Of a stretch of DNA of 64,000 bases, positions 33,606 to 44,965 are shown one piece after another (the stretch's first letter is position 1; every line of letters begins with the position of its first letter). This DNA is from Blasia pusilla. Lineage: Eukaryota; Marchantiophyta; Marchantiopsida; Blasiales. The stretch is taken from the NCBI GenBank assembly GCA_050084515.1, contig CM114275.1:7564001-7628000 (forward strand), given 5' to 3'. The translations under genes were made by a program, and so were the position numbers. The notes under the pieces are model-generated. The model did no database searches. It was not told the origin of the DNA and saw only the letters and a program-made list of their open reading frames with translations.

Positions 33606-35656
33606 TTTAATGATTCTAAATGGGAAAAGGAGAGAAGGATTGGGATGCTCGAAATGGTTTGTTTTTTATATCCTCATAAGGAATTGTTGGAGAAGGAATC
33701 CTCGAACGAAAAGTTGGAAAAAAGAAGTTCCAAAAATAAGAATTTCGAAAGAACGTTGGGATTTTCTTACATCATTTGAATAGCCTCCCTTACTTCACTT
33801 ACATAATAAGTACTTTCCTCGGCTAACAACGTACCAGATAACAAGGTAGATGACAAAATTTTAATGGAAATAGTGTAATTCTTTCTTTCTTTCTCGATTT
33901 ATAAGAGTGTGAAAGGAACTAAATTTGGACGCTGCCACGTTATCAACAAAGTAGGTCGCACAATCTCTGCCTCAATTCAGGTGTCTCTTTCTTTACGCCA
34001 GTGCGCCTGAATCCTATGAGCACCTTGCAAGTCCACGTTGGCACACAGGTGTCCAATCTCTGTCATTCGTTTGTCAGTTTGAGACAGTCCTTGAAGAAAG
34101 AACAATCCAAGATGCAACTTGCTCCCACCCAGAGGACACCATAGTATGATACTCGTGTCCATGGACACTAAGGACTCCGGTGGCCCTCCGGCGCCACCAC
34201 CGTCTTCTGGCCGATTTCGCTCGTAAGGGCCGAAACCATGTCGCGATCGGTATAGAAGAGAAGAGAAAGACTTCCGATGGGTTCCGTGAGAACCCATCGG
34301 AAGTACAAAAGGAGGGTACGTGGAAGGCACATCCGGCCCGGAACGACGGGAGGAATGGGACGTGAACAACGGGAGGGAGGAGAATACAGATTACAGACGA
34401 AGTGAGGGAAAGGAGAAAACCTTTCCACGGAAGAAAGGAGGAATTTTCCTCTGAGATTCTCATGACGGACACCTGTTGCTCCGGGAGTTCGAGATGCCAC
34501 CGGGAAAGACGTGTGAGGTGAGCGGTTCGGAGGATGTGATTTTATTCCAATTTAAGGGACACCTTCTGAGTCGTCGTGAGTGTGTAAAAATTTGAGCTCG
34601 CAGGGGAAGCATGTAATAGAATCTGGTTGATGGTTGAGTACTAGTATGTCGACGTGAAGATCGAAACGCAGTCAGCTTTCGGAACGCAAGCGAGTCGGTT
34701 GCAAATGTCCGAACTTGCTCTCAGATCGTGACTTGAAAACATCAGTCCTTACGATGCTCTATCGGTGGTGACAGTGCATATGTGAAATATCACTACAACG
34801 GGATCTGCAGTTCCGTCACTCCGACGACGCTTGCCACAGCAAAGTCACGCTAAGGAGATATCCTTGTTTTTCTTCTTGGTTTCGCCTATCAGGTGCCCAT
34901 ACTGTCACTTTAAGGATAAGTCCTTATTTCTTTCTGGTTTCGCCTTTCAGGTACACACGTACACGCAAAGAAACGCATATTGTGGTCACGACATTCAGAT
35001 CCGGTTACCTGCTGCGGTGGATGCACCGGATGAGCTCATTCCACCATGTTTCTGAAATATGGAGCGATCGTCGTAGTATTGGTGGTCACAGGCTCCGAAA
35101 ATTTGTTTAGATGCTCGTGCAGCGGAAGGACGGCAGATGCGTCACAGGTATACCCAATCGCGTTTTGTTCGGGACAAACAACGGGATAAGTCCAGCGACC
35201 AGTGCCTTCAAGACTACAACAGTTCAACCTGATTCATTGTCCATTGTTCATGGGATCCACGTGCTGTGCTGTGCTGCCATGCGTTCGTGATTATTACTAC
35301 GAACACATTCGTGAAAGTACGAACATATATATCCGTCAAAGCGCGAGGAGAGTCAGGAGACACCATCTGACAGCTAGTTACGTGGGTAAATTAGTATTTC
35401 AACTGTTGGTGCCTTCCAGAACCACTCATGAAACAATAAGAATCATAAGATCCCCTCGCAGCGGAGCCACATCTCAATAAGACGGGAATACGTACTGGGA
35501 AGACTCGAAGGAAACCGCCGTCCGAACTGAGCTCATCGCCTCTCGCGTGATCGTTTTATGATCAGAATCCTGATCCACATCACATGAAGCCAGCCAGTCG
35601 TGAAACTCTCCTGCATCAATGTGACCAGATCGAGTACCCGTGGTCTGCTCCCCTCG
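33606..35656. other. Spacer with a 15-bp stem hairpin
   Basis: No gene is recognised. A perfect hairpin lies at 34270-34304, with arms ACTTCCGATGGGTTC and its complement and loop CGTGA. Surrounding short ORFs on the minus strand overlap in several frames and have no motif. Confidence 0.5.
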
Positions 35657-35776
35657 TGGTAAACTAAACAGAGAGCTTGGTATCCCTTGCAAGGATGCGT
35701 TGATAGAAGGGCTACAATGGTACGCTAAACGGAGAGATTGGTAACCCTTGTAACGATGCGGTGATAGAAGGGCTAG
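35657..35776. repeat. Tandem duplication of a 61-bp unit
   Basis: Copy 1 is 35657-35717 and copy 2 is 35718-35776. The copies share AGAGAGCTTGG/GGAGAGATTGG, CCCTTG, GATGCG and TGATAGAAGGGCTA. About eight substitutions separate them. Confidence 0.85.
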
Positions 35777-36336
35777 AAGAAGGGGAAGTTTATGATTCTT
35801 AGAAGTGAAGAGTGAACACGTAATTTCACTTTAAAAAAAACTATTGAAAGTAAGTTAAATATTGAAGGATTGTTTAGCATTTACAACCCTCATATCATGA
35901 TTTAGATGAAAGTCATCTCACGACATACTTATGTCAAGTCATACGACATACCTATGTCAAGTCATCGATTAGAGGTTACTTGCATAGTAGATGGTAAGAT
36001 ATTTGGTTTCTCTTGCCCAAAAATATACCAATCAATAGCCAATCAACTAACATAAATAAACTCATACAAGGTTATGACATTGCTATCTAAAATGGTTCTT
36101 GTAGATCCTAGAACTTCAAGATGAAATCATAATTATGGAAGAAGGAGAGGATTTGGAACTAATCCAAACCCTCCTTGATGTGTTAAGACATAAATTCTAG
36201 AACTTTGATAATTGTGAAAAGTTGCTTTTGAGAGAATTCTAGAAAAGTTAATTCGGCAAAATTTCTCAAAGATTTCCTCTTGAATCCAATTAAGTCCTTA
36301 CGTAATCAATTGACTGAAAGGGTTAAAATTCTTTTG

Positions 36337-36416
36337 TATAGAGAGTGGAAGTCTTGAAGAAGGTTCCATACAATGAAATATGTATGGAACCTTCTTCAAG
36401 ACTTCCACTCTCTATA
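36337..36416. repeat. Perfect hairpin: 36-bp stem, 8-base loop
   Basis: The left arm 36337-36372 begins TATAGAGAGTGGAAG, the loop is ATGAAATA (36373-36380), and the right arm 36381-36416 is the exact reverse complement. Flanks do not extend the match. The size suits a small foldback precursor, but perfect pairing is unusual for a conserved microRNA. Confidence 0.92.
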
Positions 36417-36741
36417 TTGAGTACAAAAATGACCTATGGCAATTTGGATGCAAACCTTATATAGAGAGATAGATTCACTTGATAATGAAGAGTTTGCTAA
36501 GATAAAGCATTTGCATAGATAATAAATAAGATAAGGGGAGATAATACATTTTTCATTAAATTTAATGGAAGCTATCAATATTCCATTTGTACAAAGTATA
36601 TGTTGATCTCATCATGTACATGCACAACCTAAAAATTTGGAAATTGGTAAACTCAACTAATAGCATGAAAACCAAACCATTTGTTTTATATATGGTCACA
36701 TGTTTAATGCAATTTGGTTTCATGTCATTGGTTGAGTGTAC

Positions 36742-36773
36742 TACATAATCATAAATTAATTTATGATTATGTA
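36742..36773. repeat. Perfect 32-bp palindrome
   Basis: The half-site TACATAATCATAAATT is followed without spacer by its reverse complement. Confidence 0.92.
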
Positions 36774-37499
36774 TAAAAAATAATAGTAAATCAAAGGATT
36801 TACATTAAATATCCAAGGAAACTCGAACATAAGCTTTTTGAAGATTACCATCAAGTAAGACCTCCTTTCATAATGAAGAGCTTTGTCTAGTATACTGGTT
36901 GGTGCTCCTGCTCCGCACAGGTGAAAGATTAGGGTGAGCGCTATTTAAAGAATGAAAATTATCGTGTGCAAAAGAAAAATCCCAAATCAAGGAGTGTATA
37001 GGATCATCATGTCTATCCCCACATGTTTTGTGCTTCATCTTTGTCCAACTCAACAACTCGACTTTCGCTAGTAATTTAGGATTTTATGTCCCTAAGTCAA
37101 ACCAATTATACCACTCACAGCACGAAGCAGCAAGTTTTTCGTAGCGTAAAGCAATTAAGCCCGAGTAATGTCTTAGAAACATGCAAAAATGGCAAGGTCT
37201 GCGGACTGCACCGCGAACTCTTGCTTCGGTTGTCCCGCGTCCGTTCTTTGACCTTCATTGCATTGCCAATCCTAAGGAATGTGAAAGCTAATAGATTCAA
37301 ACTCCACTCAGAGTCAGATGGTTAGATCGTTGCCTTTGGTCAGTCGCAGCGCAACCCTACCGTCATCTCTGGCCATGATCTTGTCCGAGCCTCACAACAA
37401 TTCCAATCTCGAAGAATGCGAAAGTGAGGTTGATGGATTGGAGATCCGTCAACCAAGTCAAAAAGACGGCATCCAATAGTGCTAACGATAAAGAGGACA
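36774..37499. other. Spacer without recognised genes
   Basis: Nothing recognisable is encoded. Short ORFs occur on both strands. Confidence 0.4.
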
Positions 37500-37608
37500 A
37501 AAACGTTTCAAAATGAGACACATGTCAAATAATTACAAGCCGAAAAGGACGGATGTCACAATGAGGGATGACATCCGCGAGAAGGGCACTCTCCCATAAT
37601 AATGTAGA
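37500..37608 (-). mobile_element. Helitron 5' end, minus strand
   Basis: On the minus strand the sequence starts at 37608 with TCTACATTATTATGGGAGAG, preceded by A, as expected for a Helitron 5' terminus. The next hundred bases weakly resemble the mini-Helitron family (an ACATGTC segment and a GTTTCA complement). The partner 3' end is not nearby; the closest in the same orientation is at 19731. Confidence 0.6.
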
Positions 37609-39546
37609 TATAGGAAAGGCCTTGGTGCCTTAATGCTAAAACGCTCAATAATGACATAGATAAGAAAGATGAAGCTTCAAGCTCTTTTTCCCCATGGCCA
37701 TATCCCAAGTATTATCCCCTCATCCTTCTTGGTGCCTTACCAAATAAAGTGTAACCAAAAATTACAAACCTAGTGCGATACTAACTTTTGGCCCTAGATC
37801 AACTTCTCAAGGACCACCAACGTACCACCTTTGTTGATTCGAATAGTTAAAGAAGGCCCCAACTAGTAATCCACAATTGTTCTAAGAATGTAAAACAAGG
37901 GATAACTTACTCGAGATGTTGACTCCAATCTCTTTAAGCCCGATGTAAGCATATTGTTTCCTCTACTACAAATGATAAGACAATGACACTTAAGGATGAT
38001 AACAATAATACTAGGTTACTTGTTGAAATTTAGTTTTTGTGCATGGAAGATTGTCAAAGGGTAGATGCTAGATATGCATAAAGTAACATCTACTTTGAAA
38101 TTCTCTCTTCCATGCATCAAGTAAAAGCTCTAATAAACTATGGAACTAAGTTACTAAGCCCAAGGTAACACTAAACCAAACTGAAGTTTGTCAACATTTT
38201 GAAATTTGAGGCATAATTTAGTTTTGATTGATTATATTTAATAGTTAAGTATTATCTCTCTTGAGAATTGAATTATTGAAGAAAGCATCAAATGCATCAA
38301 CTACCACATGCCAATATTTGGAATTTAAATTCAGTTGGGTGGAAAATTAGGAAACTATTATAATTCGCAAGGTTACAAGACATACACAAAGTCTTTACAA
38401 ACATATCCATGCCATTATGGACTTGCCTATATTTGTGTGATCGAATACTTCTATCATTTCCATAAATCAAAACATGATCCAAAAAAATTGACAAAACTTT
38501 CACAATGACATCATATATTATTACTTTTGTGCCCATGCAGTATTGCAGGCGAAGGGATCCTCTTGAGTCTTGAATAGGGGCCATAATGTTCATTCCAACA
38601 TAGGGAGGCAAAAAGTACGTTCTTCTCTATAGAGGGACTTTATAAAATATTCCTTACGATGCTCTCCGTATTGGACACTTCTCTCTTCCGAATCAGATAG
38701 TCTTCCTCTTCCCTATCCGAGCCTCCTTCCATCTCCCATTATAAACTTTACACTTTGAAAAAATAATTATAAAACCGTTTAATATTGAAAATTTATCTCT
38801 TTCTATCGCCGCCTTCCATATTGAAATTCAACACTATCTCTCCTTCTTTCTCATTTTCAAAAGCGGATTTTTTTAAACCTTGTTCAAATTTAATTAAAAT
38901 TTTCTCCTGTCTTATTAAAAATAAAAATCATAAGGAAAATTTTAAGTTGTGACGTCTTATTTTGTTGCAAAATTATACTTCTTCCATAGTATGAGAAGTT
39001 TTCCGTTAAACTTTCTATTTTCCCCTCTTTTATTAAGAACTTCTTGGGATGCCCTTCCCAAACTAGTGAAACACATTTGAAGACAATTTAACGAGTCTAA
39101 AGTGCACAAGAAAACAATAGCATGATCGAAACAAATTCTTATGCCACAAATCGCTTATTTATGGGTTACAAATTGGAAATTGACTTGTGCGAATATTTTT
39201 TTTAAACCTCTAATTTCCTCAAGTTTCTTTTTCTATCCGTTTATGCATGTCAAAAAATTCTAAGCATGAATAGGCCGATCACACTGTCCATATTATTCAA
39301 AATTTCTAGTATTATAATATATATTTTTAAATTTCTATTTGCCCTTTGAAAGGGGTGGGGCAAATACTAATTAATATACACCCTTGATTGACGAGCGGAT
39401 AACCCAGATGATAGAAAAAAACTACAAGTAGGCAATAAACCTCTTTTCTTTTGAGACGGATAACGTGGGAATAGAAAAAAATTTGTGATAACCTCTAGGG
39501 GTCGTAAATAATATGATGATGCATAAAAAAATAAAAAATTACCATC
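37609..39546. other. AT-rich spacer
   Basis: No gene is recognised. The longest ORF (38611-38297, minus) shows no motif. Confidence 0.4.
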
Positions 39547-39720
39547 AGGTTAAAACTCTAACGATGGAAAAAATTTCCGTAGAAAAAAACATGTCATCTT
39601 TAGAGAACCAATTTTATATAAAATAGTAATTTAGGATTAAAAGTCTAACAATGGAAAAAAATTTCCGTAGGAAACAAATGTCATCTTTAGAGAACCAATT
39701 TTATATAAAATAGTAATTTA
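39547..39720. repeat. Two-copy tandem repeat, unit about 87 bp
   Basis: Copies start at about 39547 and 39633. Both carry CTCTAACGATGG or GTCTAACAATGG, AATTTCCGTAG, GTCATCTTTAGAGAACC and AATTTTATATAAAATAG. Confidence 0.85.
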
Positions 39721-40019
39721 AGAGTAACAGGAATTTTGATGTGAATAACTCCCGCAACTTTTATATTTTTTATTCATTAAAGAAACCTAAAATAAAAATT
39801 TTAAGTATTTCATACATATAAAAAAACCTAAAATAATTTTTTAAAGTGTTCGCGGCGAGAAGATCCCCGTCGTCGAATCTTCCATTGAGAGGTGGACTTG
39901 GTGGCGGTCAAATCTTCGCATGCGTGAGCCACGCACCCTGAGTGAGATCACAGTCACACCCTAAACCCATAAAAGGCGGGATTTGTTACATTCGACGGCT
40001 TGCTTTTCGTAAAATCACT
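39721..40019. other. AT-rich spacer
   Basis: Short stretch with no recognisable feature. Confidence 0.4.
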
Positions 40020-41110
40020 GTTATATCTGACGATGGCTAGGATAAGTGTGGGCCGGTATCGACCGTCTTCATAGAATGTCAGAGAGTCGGCCATGGTGCT
40101 CGACAACGGACCATACGCTGTGGCTGGTATACCGGTAAAATCTCAGTCGCAGCAATCGCGCGCAGGCTCGGTGGACGTGAAGGTGTTGGGTGCGAGGAAA
40201 GGAGGGCTGTGCAGTTGAGGGATCAGAAACAGTGTGAGCTTCTAAACCTTGGATTTCAGCGTGCGGAGATTCAAACTCTGAATTTACAAGTTTCCGTGTA
40301 TCTGTAGTAAGCGAAGGAAGGTAGGCTCGAAGTTTTTGAGGAGGAATCCCAGTATACCCGATGGGTCATGGAAAATTTAGGGGTATCACTGTGGCTCGGA
40401 TAAGTACGGGCTGGTAAAGACCATCTTCATAATAAGATTGTCAGATAGTCGGCGATGGTGCTCGACAACGGACCATACGCTGTGGCTGGTATAGCGGACC
40501 ATTACCGGTAGACCTCAGCTGCCGCACTCGCGCAGGCTCGGTGAACGTTAGAAGTGAGGTGATATTGTGGTGTGCGCTGCTGAGACATAAAGTTGGATTT
40601 CATGTCGTGGAGATTCGCAGGACTGGATGACATTGTACAAGTTTCCGTAGATCCGTATTTAGCCAAATGTAGAGTTTTCCCGGTAGGAATCCTAATGCTG
40701 GATGGAACCTGGGAAGTGAGGTCGGAAGGATCCCGATGATGAGCGCGTCTTAGAACCTCCTAAATCATCATGTGCGCAACATAGCTGAGATTATCTGTAT
40801 GAGAATCTGGAGAACATGCGTTGTCACAGGTTCCTCGGTTCCCGGAGTCGCGCCGTAGTGAACGTGAAGGTGTTGGGGGAAAAGAACACGCGGAGTGAGG
40901 TGTCCACAACATTCTGCGCCACTGGGACACGGACTTGGATTTCAACCTGGCGAGATTTATGGGACCAGATCTGTAGGTTTCCGAGGGGCTACATGTCTCC
41001 CAGAAGGAAACCTAATGGCCGCCGGACGGTAAGCTCGCAAGGACCCTGACTTTGACAGCGTCCTAGTCATCATTTGCACAACGCAGCTCAGACCGTATGT
41101 ATGGAGAATC
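40020..41110. repeat. Diverged threefold repeat, unit about 350 bp
   Basis: Copy 1 (40020-40370) and copy 2 (40380-40700) share CGACAACGGACCATACGCTG, TCGCGCAGGCTCGGT, TTGGATTTC and AAGTTTCCGT. Copy 3 (about 40780-41060) keeps GTGAACGTGAAGGTGTTGGG, TTGGATTTCA, TAGGTTTCCG and AAACCTAATG. The end of copy 2 and the end of copy 3 share a TCATCATKTGCRCAAC segment. No reading frame is shared among copies, so this looks non-coding or long dead. GC is higher than in the flanks. Confidence 0.7.
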
Positions 41111-44100
41111 GGCCAGCACAGGACAAGATGAGCCAGCACCCTTGACTCCACACAGACTCGGTGCTACACTAGAGCTCTTGCGAGAAATTACCAGCAGGTT
41201 GGTGGCCCAATTGGGAGCCCTGTTGTCACAGAAGGTGGAGGCACTTGGCATCTGCGAAGGGGCAGAACCCGGCGGATGCGAAACACCACGTCATCTCGTA
41301 TACGGCTGGTGCCAGCCATGCAGGCGGGGTAGCTCCGTGTTGGTCAGAAGCTTATATATGTATTACGCATGTAAAATCTGCGTAATAACGACGTCTTAGG
41401 CATTACCGTTTCCTGTCGAGAAAACCCGGTCGTAATCCTTCCTTTCTTCGCAAGACGAAAGGCTTGCTGTACAGTAGCAATGTGGACGCACTTTCCTGTC
41501 CTTGTGCGGCACCAGCGTAAAGTTGCAGAATGGAGATGGCCCGGGATTCCGATTATGACGATGGACGCCTCCGGTAATTGGGGCCTCTCTGGAAACCCGA
41601 CCTGAGCGGCCACGATTCCTGGCGATCAAAGACCATAGTAACGTGCTGTTTTACATAATTACCTGCGCGAAAAGCGAACATTCTTGCGTGTCAGGTTGGC
41701 TCCAAGCACGAAACGGGGAAATATACTTAGTTCGGAGTCCTTCGGACTGTACCGATTCATCGTACAGACGAGAGTACATCACGATATATATCCCCAGAAG
41801 TGGCCTGGAACTAATTTGATCATATCATGCCGTTCCTGAAGACGACAAGTTTGAAACTCCGGCGATTACCGTACATCCTAGTTTCAGACGCTGCCGTTTG
41901 ACGCCATTTCACTTAATCGCCGCGTCGGCCCAGCTGCATCACAAGATCTTTCGCGCCAAAGCAGTGACATATTTCCTTTCTTTCCTTTCTTAGACATGGT
42001 TTATTCCATTCGATTCTCCTCGCCATCGTGTGTCCTTCCTCGAGAAATTCCCATCTTCGAAAGTAAAAGATCTTCACGAATGCATAGTAAACCGAGTCCA
42101 GTCAGTGTCCGCTAACCGAAATGATCCGGTCTTATTTTCACATGGCGAGTTTAGAGAGTTCTCGAAGGCTCGGTCGATCCCACCGCTCTCAAAGCATTTA
42201 TACACAAACCTGCAAGGCTCCGCAGGTGTGCGAAGAATAAGCAGAGCCGTAAAAAACAACGGATGGGAAATCCGCGAAGAGTTAAAAAGAGGACTGAATA
42301 ATTCGAAGGACGACTGTCAATGAACTACCGGACTATAACGGACCCGAGGGAGAAGAAAGTTCCTTCTGCGAAATGAGAATGTTGGGAGGATTTGAAACCA
42401 CTGACGTCACCACCATTCCGAGAGTTACGTTCTCTCACTGATGTAGTGCGTCCGGGTTCTCCGCATTCACCGCGCCAACTCGTCATATTTACTTTACTAT
42501 ATTTTTCTTTCAATTTTATGGTTTTTATGCATTGATTCATGCTCCCTTTTTTAAACGGTTATCCACTGACGCAGGACAACTATACGCATGTCGTATATGA
42601 TCCAAGTGCCACGTCTGTGCACACAGGTCTTGATCTGGAGCTATCGCGGTTGAATGAGAAAAGACACGGTCAGATGTATTGTCCCGGCCTATGAACGAAG
42701 AGGATTGACATAATATCTGAGCATAGCTGCAAGACACACATTGAAAACAACTATTCATTCAACAGGTCGGAGTACAAAGGCGGTTAACAGGTATTGAGAG
42801 CTCTAGACCTCCTCACTCTCCATCATGGCAAAGCTTCATCTCCGATCACGTCGATGACAAGGTCCAGCAGCAAGACTGAGTTTGTTCATATCTGACGATC
42901 AGCGTCAACGGGTCAGCTCCCAATTGCACTCTCCCTATTCGCTTGCTGCGTGGAACAAATTCCCACGATTCAGGTGAGGCGAGACTCCTCACTTAATAAA
43001 AAATTTTATTCGTGGTATGATTAATTTCACCTCCGAACACCAAGATTGCGATGGCGCCCGATGGGTTTCGTGATCCGACGAGAACATTCCGACATGCAAC
43101 AAGAAGACCCTGCTAAAATTGGAAATACCGTGCGTCACTAGCTTCACGATTCCATCGTGTCTGGCTCTTCTTCCTCACCAGTTGTGACCTTCGCGTTGCT
43201 TGACTGCTTAGGTGACCGCCCCCTGTATTCATTCGATTTTCCTAATTAGGAAAATCGAATGGCACTATCACTGCTGCTTTCTCGGACGGGACGATGAAAC
43301 CTCTTGGATGCCCGAATCACACAGAAAATAGCGAAAAAATAAAACTTCGTTCTACACAGCTTTTGTTCCGCTCACTCTCACTCAAACCGACGTGATCGTG
43401 GTCTTTCTTGCAGTTCCTAACTGCGCGGGGTGACTAGACTACACCCAACGTTTACCAAATCCCAGGACGCAGATGCACATGTCTCAACCTCCAAAACTGC
43501 ACTTGTCCAAGTACCGAAGCTTATCTGGATGGGTCGACACTTCTTCCATCTCCCCGGAAATCCGAGAAAACTTCTAATCGGATCTGATAAATTTATGGAA
43601 AGAAAACGCAAACTACTCTCATCATTCCGTCTATTAGTGGCCGTTCCATCTCGAAACATTTTTCGTATTCTCATGGGGGCACTAGTTGCACGAATCTACA
43701 TCTCTTACATTAGGTCTCTATCGGAGGCGCCAAATGAACCTCTCGATTCTTTTAAAATTTTAAACTTTGACTATACTAATCCAAAATTTGAATAGAAGAA
43801 AAGTAGAGATTTAAGTTTAAAAGATTTAATACTTATTTTTTAAAAATCGAGTCTTTTACATGTTCACTTATTTTTCTATTTTACTTTCAAGTTAGTTTTG
43901 GAAGGAAAATTCTATATTATTTTGGAAAAATAAGAAGAAAATGGAATAAAATATCCAAAAATTATCATTCTTCAAAAGATGAGATTCCGTTCATTTTATT
44001 TTTAAATAAATTTTAAGCTTTGATTATGAGAGATTCCTAAAGCATATTTTGAAACAAAGTTTGGTTTAAAATGAGTGGTTTTTCTAATAGACGGAGAGAT

Positions 44101-44792
44101 TGGGTAGAAAAAATAATGATAACTATTTTCTTATCAAATTAATAAGGGGAAAATCTGAATTTTAAAAAAATAAATTTTATAATTTCATGATAATTCTTAC
44201 ATTTAAGTGTAAATTTTTAATTTTTTTTATCCATTAACTCGATAAATTCAACATATGTCTAATGTAATGTCTTCATTGAAGTCTCCATTTGTGAAGTATT
44301 TTCAGTTCTATCCATCCGTTGAAACTTTAAGTGTAGCGCACTGTCCTGGAAAAAACTTACTAGCGCACATTAGTAGCACTTCACTAGTCTAATTAACCGA
44401 ATAGACTAGTGAGCAACTCACTTAGTGTAGGTATCATTTATAATAAAAAAGGATATTTAATTTTTATTGTATACAAGTAATTTGCTTCAAAAATTTTATT
44501 TTGTTATGTTTTGAAGTGGTTAAGTGATTTGGAGGTTATGCAATCCGACTTAGTGTGCAGGATTGCCCATACTAAAAGTTCTAAGGGTATGCACATACTT
44601 GCAACGAATGGATATCTTCTTTTATTAGTTGTCACTATTAGGGCAATTACATGTATCTTTTTTTAATAATTCTTTCTTGAAAGCATGTGTTTCGAATTCT
44701 TCAAGAAACATGAATTCGCCTCTTCTGAGAGTCTTTCTATTTACGTTATCGCTATTTATTTTCATTAATGGGAGCTCGATGGCAAGATAGTC
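41111..44792. other. Spacer with a 32-bp palindrome
   Basis: No gene is recognised. Plus-strand ORFs at 42030-42323 (97 residues) and 43430-43795 (121 residues) have no family resemblance and no intron context that I can read. From 43750 on the region is very AT-rich. A 10-bp stem hairpin lies at 44382-44411 (CACTAGTCTA). Confidence 0.4.
43230..43261. repeat. Perfect 32-bp palindrome
   Basis: The half-site CATTCGATTTTCCTAA is followed directly by its reverse complement. Confidence 0.92.
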
Positions 44793-44965
44793 TCAAGGTT
44801 GCATACGGATAAAGTCCGTGTCCGCGGACTTGTCCATGTTCATGGATTTACATCCATCCTATAGAACTTGTCCATGTGGGCCCCATATCCCCCTTATGCC
44901 CCGCCCATCTTTGCCTTGCCTTCCACGATAAGCTATAAGTGTGAGTCCCACCTTTGCAATCCACA
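44793..44965 (+). repeat. Dispersed repeat, copy 1
   Basis: It matches 55859-56160: AAGGTTGCATACGGATAAAG, GTCCGTGTCCGCGGAC, CTTGTCCATGTGGGCCCC and AGCTATAAGTGTGAGTCCC. A more diverged relative is at 46300-46430. The function is unknown. Confidence 0.75.

Noticed and set aside
43430-43795. Plus-strand ORF of 121 residues
   Set aside because: No motif, the end runs into AT-rich spacer with a composition change, and there is no sign of introns or a promoter.
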